A stretch of 11,016 nucleotides of DNA from WTJD01 sp964225175 (lineage in GTDB: Bacteria > Pseudomonadota > Gammaproteobacteria > Xanthomonadales > SZUA-36): the NCBI GenBank assembly GCA_964225175.1, contig CAXQNK010000130.1, positions 1 to 11,016 of the forward strand. Direction: 5' to 3'. The position numbers and the translations under genes were made by a program. Below are positions 1 to 7,775 of the stretch, in pieces (position 1 is the first letter of the stretch; each line of letters starts with the position of its first letter). The notes under the pieces were generated by a model. The model had not been told where the DNA came from. It was given only the letters and a program-made list of their open reading frames with translations, and did not search any database.

Positions 1-187
1 TGGGATGCTCACCCCCGTGCTGGTCTCACCAGTCGAGTCCATGTTGGCTGTCTTCCTGAGAGAACCCTCCCGCACCAAGCACCCCCACTCTGCCCGCGTT
101 GCTCACTGCTGCAACCACGTCCCGGCAATGTGAAAATGCGAAAATTGGAAACTCTATCCCCAGCTTTTGGCAAAATTCAGTGCGCAT
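1..187 (-). pseudogene. Nitronate monooxygenase / 2-nitropropane dioxygenase-like gene, 5' part with in-frame stop
   Basis: The frame starting at the ATG at 187-185 encodes a 53-residue N-terminus ending in a TGA at 28-26. Residues 9-32 (LGIEFPIFAFSH, then VVAAVSNAG) match the first beta strand and helix of the FMN-binding TIM barrel of the nitronate monooxygenase (NPD) family, which oxidises alkyl nitronates or works as a related flavin oxidoreductase. Family members usually continue G-F-G-V-L-G and then an L-x-W-I-D-E-H segment. Here the text reads AGRVGVLGAG, then LDW, TGA, DQHGGEHP, so similarity resumes in the same frame after the stop. A Gly-to-Arg change in the conserved NAGG turn is a second lesion. 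An AAAGG element at 193-197 could serve as ribosome binding site. The gene follows the AraC regulator in the same direction, 134 bp downstream. It could be a decaying pseudogene or a sequence error close to the window edge; the remaining ~90% of the gene is outside the window. Confidence 0.6.
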
Positions 188-321
188 GGAAAGACCTTTG
201 CGAAATGCATTCGGACCAGTGCGTGAGTATGCTGGATCCAGGATGCCGCATCTCTGCACTCCATGCACCTGAACATCCCGATTGGGCATCGCAATGCTGG
301 CCTGGACTTGGCGGTCGGGGC

Positions 322-1362
322 TTATCGGTGACCTGCTTGGACCTCCCGCCGAAATGTGCTTGGAGAGCATTTTGTCCACCTCTGGAAAGCGCGCGAGAAG
401 TTGCTGCAGTCAGAAAATCCCAACAGGTAGGCAATTTCGCTTATCGAAATGTCCGCCTGTCTCATGTACTGTTCGGCCAATGCGTGCCGCGTCTCGTCGA
501 GCAATTGTTGATAATTTGTGCCTGATTTCGTCAGCCGGTTATGGAGGGTTCGCACACTCATAAACAGCGCGCTGGCTACCTCGGATTTGCTGCAATCTCC
601 CGATGGCAGTAATTCGATCAACTTGGCCCTCACCTGGGCGGGGACATTGGCCCGATCCATTTTTGCAAGGAAGCGGACCACCACCTCGTCATTTTGACGG
701 GCCAGTTCCGCGTTTGCTGCCGGCAATGGTCTGTCCAGGTCCTTCAGGTCGAGCCAGATGGCATTGCGACTTGCGCCGAATACCAGGTTTTCCCCGAGGT
801 AAGCTGCGTATTTGCGCTCCTTGCCCTTGCTCGCCGGATGCATCAGTTCGACTCGAGCCGGCTGGTAGTCCGGTTGAAACATGAATCGGATAAATTTTAT
901 GACCAGGGCGAGATTTGCCTCTCGCAATAATCTGGCTGCGCCTGGATACCTCTGCGCTGAGCCAAAGAACCGATACTCGAGGAGCGCATACTGTGACTCT
1001 TGACGCACAGACATGACCGCATGTGTCGTGATCAGCGAGTAGTAGCGCTCCCAGCGACCGAGATAGGATCTCAGGGTGCTGCTGGACAGAAGCGCGAATC
1101 CAAGCGCGCTGTATGTCGTTGGGTGAATATGATCAGAGGCCAGCAATCCGAAACAGGGTTCCCGGCAGCGCTCGTACGCCATTTCAATAAATGAGCAAAA
1201 CGTATCGGTATCGATCCGGTTTCCAGATACCGAAAATTCAGAGGCATCCAGGCCAACCTCGGCGAGGATGGCCTCCGGGTCCACTCCGCACTGCCTGATC
1301 GTCTCGTAGACCGAGATGGCTCCGGCTGCGTAGCTCGATGTCCTCTCGAGGGTATTCTCCAT
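322..1362 (-). CDS. AraC/XylS-family transcriptional regulator with arabinose-binding-type N-terminal domain
   Basis: A 346-residue DNA-binding regulator. Residues about 15-200 resemble the N-terminal ligand-sensing domain found in the OruR-like branch of AraC regulators (Arabinose_bd family). Residues 258-340 form the paired helix-turn-helix domain: first HTH about 258-279 (SEVASALFMSVRTLHNRL), second about 304-327 (ISISEIAYLLGFSD then FSRAF), followed by the usual SPSTFRR end. Total length is normal for this class. The start at 1362 is favoured because a perfect TATAAT lies just upstream and the protein begins as relatives do. It lies 44 bp downstream of the arylsulfotransferase-like gene on the same strand and upstream of the nitronate monooxygenase fragment. 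Its targets may be these neighbours or the divergent efflux operon; that is inference from position. The effector is unknown. Family assignment is secure, ligand is not. Confidence 0.92.
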   Translation of the reverse strand: MENTLERTSSYAAGAISVYETIRQCGVDPEAILAEVGLDASEFSVSGNRIDTDTFCSFIEMAYERCREPCFGLLASDHIHPTTYSALGFALLSSSTLRSYLGRWERYYSLITTHAVMSVRQESQYALLEYRFFGSAQRYPGAARLLREANLALVIKFIRFMFQPDYQPARVELMHPASKGKERKYAAYLGENLVFGASRNAIWLDLKDLDRPLPAANAELARQNDEVVVRFLAKMDRANVPAQVRAKLIELLPSGDCSKSEVASALFMSVRTLHNRLTKSGTNYQQLLDETRHALAEQYMRQADISISEIAYLLGFSDCSNFSRAFQRWTKCSPSTFRREVQAGHR

Positions 1363-1399
1363 AGGATGTGATTATAGGCTCGGCACTGGCATGCCCCAA
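1363..1399 (-). promoter_or_regulatory. Putative sigma-70 promoter for the AraC gene, possibly leaderless
   Basis: On the minus strand a perfect -10 hexamer TATAAT occupies 1376-1371 and a TTGGGG (3/6 to the -35 consensus) occupies 1399-1394, with a 17-bp spacer. Transcription would start about seven bases past the -10, around 1364, only two or three bases before the ATG at 1362. No Shine-Dalgarno sequence fits between. The mRNA could therefore be leaderless or nearly so. The promoter lies entirely in the 44-bp gap after the arylsulfotransferase-like gene, suggesting the regulator is expressed independently of it. Confidence 0.45.
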
Positions 1400-1406
1400 A
1401 GTGTAA

Positions 1407-2804
1407 TCATTCCCGGCCCGGTGGAACGCGAAAAGTTGACACATCCGGCCTTACAACGGCCTGTTCACTCCGTGGTGTGCCATCGGGCACCCAGTCATAC
1501 GGAATGGGTTGGGCGCGGAAGACCCAGTTGGTGGAAATCTCGCGTTTCTCATCGTTCAGAATCGTGTAGGTCTGGCTCCCGAACCAGGGGTTGATGTATT
1601 CCCAGACAATCTCCCCCTCGCTCGTGACCTGAAACATTCGGCCATTCATTCCCTCGTCGATCAGGGTGTTACCGTTGGGCAGTCGACGCGCGCTTGAAAT
1701 AAAAGAGCTGCTGAAAGTCCAGCTGGCCAGCCCGGATTCGACCCCGGTGTACTGCCAGACGATTTCCTTGGTGATGGGATTGATTTCGAGAACACGTGAG
1801 CCATAGAAAACGGGCAGTCGCGTCGCCGGATAACCGGAAGGCGCATTGTTATCGAATACAAGCAGGTGCCCCTCTCCAGGCAAGCCCTTGGGGATGATGT
1901 GTGCATCATGTTGCCCGCTGGTCTGATCGAGGGGCCTGGGGACCACCGTGTCAAAGCGCGGCCGCAATTCGGGTGAGTTCATGGTGGAGTAGTCTGGCCC
2001 GACGCGCCAAACAATGCGGCCAGACCGTTTATCAATGATCGCAATGAAACTGGCTTCGCGGGAGTCAATCACGATGTTATCCGGATGGAATCGCTCGTCG
2101 CCTGCGTCAAACCATTGATTGGGGCCGATCGGGGCCATGTCGTTAATCGTCAGAAATCCCGGCCGAAGACCGCCCGTGTGCGCGATCAGGGCCCGCCATT
2201 GCTCCAGCCCCTCGGGGCTTAAGCCGAATTCCTCGAGGTGGTCACCAGCCCGCCATTTCCAGACCACTTCGCCTCCTGGTGTGACTTCGACGATCGCCTC
2301 ATCGGATATGACCCGTGTGCCCAGCAGGGGCACCACGCGTCGTTCCTTGACGACGGCCAGGGTGTTGCCGTTGGGCAGTCGTGCCCAATCATGGCTCTGT
2401 TGGGCGCCGTCCGGTCCCTCGCCCCGCCATCGCCACACGACATTTCCATCCCAGTCAACTTCTCCAATTTCGAGATTATTGAAGATCCCGCCCCACATGC
2501 CCTCGTTGTTTTCCAGTTGGACCAAGAGATGGCCCTTTTTTCCACCCGTGATCGCAGGGTCGAGCAATTCACTTGGAAACCCTGCCATGTTCCAGCGGTG
2601 GACTTCGTTCCCAGCCATGTCAATCAGGTGGGTCTGACCTGTCGGAGACGCGAACAGGACATATCCGTTCCAGGCTTTGTCCGGGTCATAGATCGTGGTA
2701 CCGGTCGGATACACGGTGGGATTAGATACAGCGATACTGCTCGCGAGCGCCAGCGCACTGACCAACAGCTTGAGGTAATCGCGTCCAGCGAATAGTTTGC
2801 TCAT
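1407..2804 (-). CDS. Secreted arylsulfotransferase-like beta-propeller protein
   Basis: Encodes 465 residues. Residues 1-26 form a signal peptide (positively charged start, hydrophobic core LLVSALALASSIAV), so the protein is predicted periplasmic. The rest is built of repeated propeller-blade motifs: GNEVHRW (~65), GNVVWRW (~120), GEVVWKW (~178), GRIVWRV (~262), KEIVWQY (~346) and GEIVWEY (~397), with RLPNGNTL at 142 and 374. This pattern, including the FSSSFIS...RLPNGNTLI block, is characteristic of the arylsulfotransferase (ASST) superfamily, whose studied members move sulfuryl groups between phenols without PAPS. Histidines at 138, 299 and 302 are candidate active-site residues, but I cannot assign the catalytic one. 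There is no cysteine anywhere. ATG 2804 is chosen because GGAG at 2814-2811 is six bases upstream; an in-frame ATG at 2849 and one at 2810 are less well placed. Activity on aryl sulfates is not proven; the family contains many uncharacterised proteins. Confidence 0.75.
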   Translation of the reverse strand: MSKLFAGRDYLKLLVSALALASSIAVSNPTVYPTGTTIYDPDKAWNGYVLFASPTGQTHLIDMAGNEVHRWNMAGFPSELLDPAITGGKKGHLLVQLENNEGMWGGIFNNLEIGEVDWDGNVVWRWRGEGPDGAQQSHDWARLPNGNTLAVVKERRVVPLLGTRVISDEAIVEVTPGGEVVWKWRAGDHLEEFGLSPEGLEQWRALIAHTGGLRPGFLTINDMAPIGPNQWFDAGDERFHPDNIVIDSREASFIAIIDKRSGRIVWRVGPDYSTMNSPELRPRFDTVVPRPLDQTSGQHDAHIIPKGLPGEGHLLVFDNNAPSGYPATRLPVFYGSRVLEINPITKEIVWQYTGVESGLASWTFSSSFISSARRLPNGNTLIDEGMNGRMFQVTSEGEIVWEYINPWFGSQTYTILNDEKREISTNWVFRAQPIPYDWVPDGTPRSEQAVVRPDVSTFRVPPGRE

Positions 2805-2920
2805 GTCCATCTCCAAAACTCGAGACCAAGGATTCTTTGAATAGCTCAATTCAATTTTCTCGCAGATGCCCGGCCTCGATCATCGAAAAACTTTTTGCAT
2901 CTTTAAATCTATCACACCGG

Positions 2921-2938
2921 CGAGCGGCAAATCGCTCG
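2921..2938. promoter_or_regulatory. Inverted repeat, candidate operator
   Basis: CGAGCG at 2921-2926 and CGCTCG at 2933-2938 are perfect inverted copies separated by six bases (GCAAAT). The 18-bp dyad lies in the divergent promoter region, 117 bp upstream of the arylsulfotransferase-like start and about 15 bp left of a possible -35 for the efflux operon. Its size and symmetry suit a dimeric repressor. AraC proteins usually bind direct repeats, so it need not be the site of the neighbouring AraC regulator. No binding protein can be named from sequence. Confidence 0.35.
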
Positions 2939-2952
2939 TTCACATTGGTTAA

Positions 2953-2983
2953 TTGTCGCCTCACCGTGGTGTTGGTTTATACT
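2953..2983 (+). promoter_or_regulatory. Possible sigma-70 promoter for the RND efflux operon
   Basis: TTGTCG at 2953-2958 (4/6 to the -35 consensus) and TATACT at 2978-2983 (5/6 to the -10 consensus) are separated by 19 bp, slightly long. Transcription would begin near 2990, giving an untranslated leader of roughly 145 bases before the adaptor gene. A second weak -10-like GATAAT at 3073-3078 has no matching -35. Confidence 0.3.
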
Positions 2984-3135
2984 TTTCAGCCGGTTATTCC
3001 GATCCGTCCTCTTGATTTTCTGCGCCGTCAAGGGGGCAGGAGCAGGCGCGTCTGGGCAGGTCGCATGCCCATGATAATTTAAGATTTCCAGGCCGCGCTG
3101 AGAGCTGGTGATGTCGATGCGAAAACGAAAAGCAG

Positions 3136-4377
3136 ATGAATAACAACGCGAAGGAGCCGCTCTCGGAACGGCCAGGGTTCGGCGTGCGTGCCACGCTCCT
3201 CATTTGCGTATTGCTGGTGCTGTGTGCGGTGGTCATCCTCGCCGTCATCTACAACACCGAGCCGACCGTCATGCGAGAGTCCGCGGTACGTGAAACCCGC
3301 ATGCCGGTCGATACGGTTGTGCTCACTCGTGACGAGTATCGCCCCGAAATACTGACGACGGGAAGCGTCATTCCATCGCGAGAAGTTGTTTTGCGGCCTC
3401 GAATTAGCGGAGAAGTGACTGGGCTGTCTGATGCGTTTGCTCCCGGCGGATTTGTTCGTAAGGACGAAACTTTGTTGAACATCGACGGAGCGGATTACCG
3501 AATTGCGCTGTCGCAGCGAGAAAGTGAACTGCAAAAGGCTATTGCAGAACTGGAGATTGAGCACGGAAGGCAGGACATAGCCTTGCGGGATTATCGTGAA
3601 CTGGGCAAGGAATTACGGCCCGAGAATCGCTCCCTGGTCCTGCGGGAGCCACAGCTGAGAAGCGCGCAGGCGAGTGTCCGTGCAGCCGAGGCCGCAGTCG
3701 AGCAGGCACGACTGGATCTTCAACGCACGACGGTCGTCGCTCCATTTGATGCGCAGGTGCTGACGCGCGACGCCAATCTCGGTTCGCAGGTCTCAGTGGG
3801 TGACGGCCTGGCACGCCTGGTCGGGATGGATGTCTATTGGGTCGAAACCACGGTGCCGCTGGATCGCCTACGTTGGTTGGTGTTGCCCAGAGAGGGCAAT
3901 GAAGCGGGCTCCGCCGTTCAGATTCGACATCGCACGGCCTGGCTGGAAGGGCAGGTGAGGTGGGGGCAGGTATACAGACTCATCGGGGAACTGGAGGGAA
4001 ATACGCGCATGGCTCGCGTGCTCGTTGCGGTCGAGGACCCCCTGAGCCTGCGCTCCGAGAATGTCGGTGCGCCTCAATTGATCATAGGTTCATTCGTCCA
4101 ATGCACAATACTGGGTGAACCCCTTGATGACGTGGTTCGCATTGACCGCAAACACCTGCGCAAAAACAACACGGTCTGGCTGTCGGTTGACGGCGCGCTG
4201 TCCATCCGCTCCGTCAACGTCGTATTGATGGATGCCGAGTATGCCTACGTCGATGACGGCTTGGTCAACGGAGATCGGCTCATCACCACATCCCTGGCGA
4301 CGGTCAAGGACGGCATTCTCCTGAGTGAGCGAGAGACCGATTCAACTCGCTCTGCCGGTTCTGATTCCAGCCCCTGA
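3136..4377 (+). CDS. RND efflux pump periplasmic adaptor subunit (membrane fusion protein, HlyD/AcrA type)
   Basis: A 413-residue periplasmic adaptor that would bridge an inner-membrane RND permease and an outer-membrane channel. Residues 19-39 form a single N-terminal membrane anchor (LLICVLLVLCAVVILAVIY) rather than a cleaved lipoprotein signal. Residues about 82-118 and 198-230 are the two halves of the biotinyl-lipoyl-like domain (VVLRPRISGEV, then TTVVAPFDAQV). Between them, about 121-197, lies an alpha-helical hairpin rich in Q, E, A and R. The beta-barrel and membrane-proximal domains follow. The ATG at 3136 has only a weak purine-rich stretch upstream (AAAAGCAG). The stop TGA at 4375-4377 overlaps the permease ATG, so the two are cotranscribed and probably translationally coupled. 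Substrate cannot be deduced. Confidence 0.93.
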   Translation: MNNNAKEPLSERPGFGVRATLLICVLLVLCAVVILAVIYNTEPTVMRESAVRETRMPVDTVVLTRDEYRPEILTTGSVIPSREVVLRPRISGEVTGLSDAFAPGGFVRKDETLLNIDGADYRIALSQRESELQKAIAELEIEHGRQDIALRDYRELGKELRPENRSLVLREPQLRSAQASVRAAEAAVEQARLDLQRTTVVAPFDAQVLTRDANLGSQVSVGDGLARLVGMDVYWVETTVPLDRLRWLVLPREGNEAGSAVQIRHRTAWLEGQVRWGQVYRLIGELEGNTRMARVLVAVEDPLSLRSENVGAPQLIIGSFVQCTILGEPLDDVVRIDRKHLRKNNTVWLSVDGALSIRSVNVVLMDAEYAYVDDGLVNGDRLITTSLATVKDGILLSERETDSTRSAGSDSSP

Positions 4378-7300
4378 TGTTCGTGGGCAAGAACGTGAAT
4401 CCGGGAGCTCAGGGCGGGTCGATTGCCTGGATGGCCTGCAACCCCATTGCCGCCAATCTCATGATGATGCTTCTGCTCGTGGGTGGCATCTGGACAGCAT
4501 TCACCATGCAAAAGGAGGTCGACCCGCAGTTCGAACTGGATATCGTTAACGTATCGGTGGCTTACCCGGGGGCCGCTCCGGAAGAAGTCGAGCAGGGCAT
4601 TCTGCTGCCCGTAGAGGAGGCGGTTCGGGGCGTGCCGGGTATCAAGGAGATTCGTTCGACTGCGCGTGAGGGTTCAGGGTCTATTCGGCTGGAACTCGTC
4701 AACGGTGTCGATCGGATCAAGGTGTTCCAGGACATCGACCAGGCCGTTGCCCAGATTCGAACGTTCCCGGACGAGGCAGAAAGGCCTGAAGTCAACCTCA
4801 GAACGCGCCAGCGCGAAGTGATGAGTATCGGCTTGTTCGGAGACAGTGACATCTGGACCCTGAGGCAACTCGCTGAGCAAGTTCGCGATCAATTGCTGAA
4901 TCAGCCGGTCATCACGCAGGTTGAGCTGAGCAATGTGCCTGATTACGTGACCCATGTAGAGATACCGCTTGACCGGTTGCGCGAATTTGACCTGACGCTT
5001 GGCGAGGTGGCTCGCATCATTGAACAGTCGTCCCGGGATGTTGCCGCAGGGTCCGTCGACACGGCAGCCGGACAAATTCTTTTGCGTGTCAATGAGCGCA
5101 AACAATGGAGCCAGCAACTGGCGGAGGTTGTTGTATTCAGTTCAGACTCCGGCGCGCCCCTGAAGCTGGGCGATATCGCAAACATTTACGATGGATTCGA
5201 AGAGGAGGGTTTTCATTCCCAATTCAATCGCCATCCCTCGGTGGAATTGGAAATCTACCGAATTGGTGATCAGTCACCGCTGGAAATTGCTGAAGCCGTG
5301 CAAACGGTGCTCAATGACCTTGAAGCCACTCTGTTGCCGGGCATTGAGTACCGGATCGACAACAATGCCGCGGAGGATTTTTCGGACCGACTCGAGTTGC
5401 TGGTCAAAAATGGGGCATTGGCCGTGATCATCATACTGGTGATACTGAGCTTGTTCCTGGAATATCGATTGTCCTTCTGGATCATGATGGGCATGGCCAT
5501 CTCGTTTATTGGATCCTTCCTCGCGTTGCCTGTCTCCGGCATCAGTATCAACATGGTGTCAATGTTCGGCTTCCTCGTGGCGCTGGGCATCGTTGTGGAC
5601 GATGCTATCGTGGTAGGGGAGAACGTGTATGAGCTCCGCGAGCGCGGCATGGACCGAATGTCCGCGGCGATTGAGGGTGCCCGGGAGGTCGCGCGGCCAG
5701 TCACTTTCAGCATCCTTACAAATGTCGTGGCGTTTCTGCCGGTTTTGTTTCTGCCAGGTGTTACCGGTAACTACTGGTGGCCGCTGCCCGCTGTTGTGAT
5801 AGTGGTACTCCTGTTCTCACTCGGCGAGGCGCTATTCATTTTGCCGGCTCACCTCGGTCACGTCGCCAAGCGCAGCCAATCGGCCATTTCAGAGGAGCTT
5901 CACGGGTGGCACAACGCGCTCTCGCGGGGCTTCAGTCATTGGGTGGAGACGCGCTATCGACCGTTCCTAGAAGGCTGTCTCCGGCATCGATACATTACCC
6001 TGACCGCCTCCCTGGTGATCCTTGCCGTGACCGCGGGTTATGCAGCCAGTGATCACATGGGGATGATGTTGATGCCCGAAATGGCCTCTGACGAAATCGA
6101 GGCGGGCGTTTCGCTGCCGGTGGGTACCACCCGCGACCAAGCAGCAGCCGTGGCAAACCGTGTGACCGAGGCGAGCTATCGCATGTTCGAGAAGCACAAG
6201 CTCGATCGAGCAGCAGAGGGCATTAAGACCAATGTCCGGCGGGAGACTTTTATCGACGTCGAAATCGTCATGAAACCGCCTGATGAGCGGGACATGAGCA
6301 CGGCGGAGGTCATCGCGTTGTGGCGTGATGAAATTGGAGACATCGAGGGTGTGGATCAGATCACGTTTGAGGCGGAGCGTGGTCCGGGCAGCTGGCATCC
6401 CGACATTGCCATTGACCTCAGTCACACGGATATTGATGTATTGGCGAGGGCAGGGGAGGCCTTTTTTCAACGGCTGGATTCGTTCGAATCCACCCATGAT
6501 GTCAATGACAATTATGACCCGGGCAAGGCCCAGATGAACTTCACCCTCCTGCCCGAGGGCCAGGCGCTGGGTTTAACGCCGGCTTCAGTCGGTCGCCAGG
6601 TCAGAGATGCCTTCTATGGGGCCGTAGCACTTCGCCATCTTCGGGGAACCAATGAAATCGAGGTGCGCGTCAAGTTGCCGGAGGCGGAGCGGGAGGACAT
6701 GAGATTCCTCGATGACTTTGTCATCAGAACAAGCGCAGGCGTGGAAGTGCCCTTGATGTCGGTTGTCGAAATTGACCGCGGTGAGGCATTTCGTTCGATC
6801 GCGCGCCGCGACGGGCGCAGAGTGATTACCGTCAGCGCCAAGGCGGAGCCCAAGAGCGCGGCCAGCGGCATACTCAAGGTGGTACGTGACGAATTGCTGC
6901 CGGAGTTGCGCGCAGAGTTTCCCGGCATTACCTGGACCTTCGAGGGCAGCCAGGCCGAGATGCGTGAATCGACCGCCTCGCTGTGGGGCGGATTTGCACT
7001 GGCCATGGGGGTGATCTATGCACTCCTTGCCATCGCCTTTCGCAGTTATGTCCAACCAGTGATCGTCATGCTGTCAATTCCCTTCGGCATGGTGGGCGCC
7101 ATTCTTGGGCATGTCATCTTGGGCTATGAGCTCTCGCTGGTCAGCCTGATGGGCGTGGTCGCGGTTTCCGGCGTGGTGGTCAATGGCGCACTGATCATGG
7201 TGCATCACGCCAACAAAAACCGGGAAAACAACCTGTCCGCATTCGAGGCGATCCACGAGGCCGGTTTGCGCCGCTTCCGACCCATTGTGCTCACGACCCT

Positions 7301-7508
7301 GACGACTTTTGGCGGACTCACGCCCATCATCCTGGAATCATCCAGGCAGGCATATCACTTGATCCCCATGGCGATATCGCTGGGATTCGGTATTGTTTTC
7401 GCCACCTCCATCATGCTCGTGGTTGTGCCCTGCCTTTACATGATCCTGGAGGACCTCAGGGGAATCTTGCCCATTGCTGACAATCGTAACGCAAACACTC
7501 CCATCTGA
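4377..7508 (+). CDS. Efflux RND transporter permease subunit (AcrB/MMPL superfamily)
   Basis: A 1,043-residue proton-driven inner-membrane exporter, full length for the family. The N-terminal cytoplasmic end and TM1 (about 24-43) are followed by the first periplasmic porter domain with the signature VDPQFE...V.YPGAAPEEVE (about 48-72). TM2-TM6 cluster at about 344-500, with the proton-relay aspartates D408 and D409 in TM4 (GIVVDDAIVVGENV). TM7 is near 545-565, the second porter domain follows, and TM8-TM12 occupy about 860-1025. In TM10 the position of the AcrB essential lysine is Asn936 within VVVNGALIMV. Many RND pumps outside the AcrB branch have Asn there, usually followed by Asp; here Gly follows. 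Start ATG 4377 overlaps the adaptor stop (TGATG) and has no clear ribosome binding site, consistent with coupling. The outer-membrane partner must be encoded elsewhere. Drug, lipid or metal specificity cannot be decided; metal-pump signatures were not seen. Confidence 0.95.
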   Translation: MFVGKNVNPGAQGGSIAWMACNPIAANLMMMLLLVGGIWTAFTMQKEVDPQFELDIVNVSVAYPGAAPEEVEQGILLPVEEAVRGVPGIKEIRSTAREGSGSIRLELVNGVDRIKVFQDIDQAVAQIRTFPDEAERPEVNLRTRQREVMSIGLFGDSDIWTLRQLAEQVRDQLLNQPVITQVELSNVPDYVTHVEIPLDRLREFDLTLGEVARIIEQSSRDVAAGSVDTAAGQILLRVNERKQWSQQLAEVVVFSSDSGAPLKLGDIANIYDGFEEEGFHSQFNRHPSVELEIYRIGDQSPLEIAEAVQTVLNDLEATLLPGIEYRIDNNAAEDFSDRLELLVKNGALAVIIILVILSLFLEYRLSFWIMMGMAISFIGSFLALPVSGISINMVSMFGFLVALGIVVDDAIVVGENVYELRERGMDRMSAAIEGAREVARPVTFSILTNVVAFLPVLFLPGVTGNYWWPLPAVVIVVLLFSLGEALFILPAHLGHVAKRSQSAISEELHGWHNALSRGFSHWVETRYRPFLEGCLRHRYITLTASLVILAVTAGYAASDHMGMMLMPEMASDEIEAGVSLPVGTTRDQAAAVANRVTEASYRMFEKHKLDRAAEGIKTNVRRETFIDVEIVMKPPDERDMSTAEVIALWRDEIGDIEGVDQITFEAERGPGSWHPDIAIDLSHTDIDVLARAGEAFFQRLDSFESTHDVNDNYDPGKAQMNFTLLPEGQALGLTPASVGRQVRDAFYGAVALRHLRGTNEIEVRVKLPEAEREDMRFLDDFVIRTSAGVEVPLMSVVEIDRGEAFRSIARRDGRRVITVSAKAEPKSAASGILKVVRDELLPELRAEFPGITWTFEGSQAEMRESTASLWGGFALAMGVIYALLAIAFRSYVQPVIVMLSIPFGMVGAILGHVILGYELSLVSLMGVVAVSGVVVNGALIMVHHANKNRENNLSAFEAIHEAGLRRFRPIVLTTLTTFGGLTPIILESSRQAYHLIPMAISLGFGIVFATSIMLVVVPCLYMILEDLRGILPIADNRNANTPI

Positions 7509-7719
7509 TTCCAACCAGCCAAGCCAACGGGCCACCATGGATGCAAGCCGTCGATCAGTTGTGACTATCGCTGGGTGAAACAAGGGACAATTCAGGAACT
7601 CATGAGCAAGTTGGCACGGCACCTGGCTCCGGGGTTCTCCAATTTGATTCACCGGATCGCTACGCCACTGTCTGGCGTTACAAAGTCGTCTTACAGCGTC
7701 TCTTGTCTCAATCGAATCA

Positions 7720-7740
7720 CGAATCCTGGATCAGGGTTCG
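7720..7740. repeat. Inverted repeat upstream of the glpQT promoter
   Basis: CGAATCCTG (7720-7728) pairs with CAGGGTTCG (7732-7740) around a three-base centre. There is one T/G mismatch, which would still pair as G-U in RNA. It lies about 35 bp before the candidate glpQ promoter. It could be an operator, or a hairpin marking the 3' end of the efflux transcript. A T tract is absent. Confidence 0.3.
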
Positions 7741-7775
7741 GAGAGTCAGGGGCTCATGCTGGGGTTCATCTTAGG

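Larger units (their letters stand above)
2805..3135. promoter_or_regulatory. Divergent intergenic region between the arylsulfotransferase-like gene and the RND efflux operon
   Basis: These 331 bp separate two genes transcribed outward and must hold the promoters of both. The left half (2831-2990) is AT-richer than the coding DNA around it. Visible elements are a perfect dyad CGAGCG-N6-CGCTCG at 2921-2938, a possible plus-strand promoter at 2953-2983, and a ten-codon open frame at 3111-3143 running into the adaptor start. No convincing minus-strand promoter could be picked by eye. No RNA gene or longer coding frame is supported here. Confidence 0.6.

Noticed and set aside
232..241. 10-bp palindrome CTGGATCCAG between the AraC gene and the nitronate monooxygenase fragment
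   Set aside because: Too short to stand out by chance and has no adjacent T tract or promoter relation that gives it a role.
2238..2795. 185-codon plus-strand open frame inside the arylsulfotransferase-like gene
   Set aside because: It is fully antisense to a gene with clear propeller repeats and a signal peptide, and its own translation shows no recognisable domain.
2886..2896. AAAAA-C-TTTTT element as a possible terminator in the divergent region
   Set aside because: The stem has no GC base pairs and no transcript is expected to end there.
7668..7706. CTGTC-type elements resembling a Pho box upstream of glpQ
   Set aside because: The repeats do not show the 11-bp spacing and second CTGTCA half-site needed for PhoB binding.
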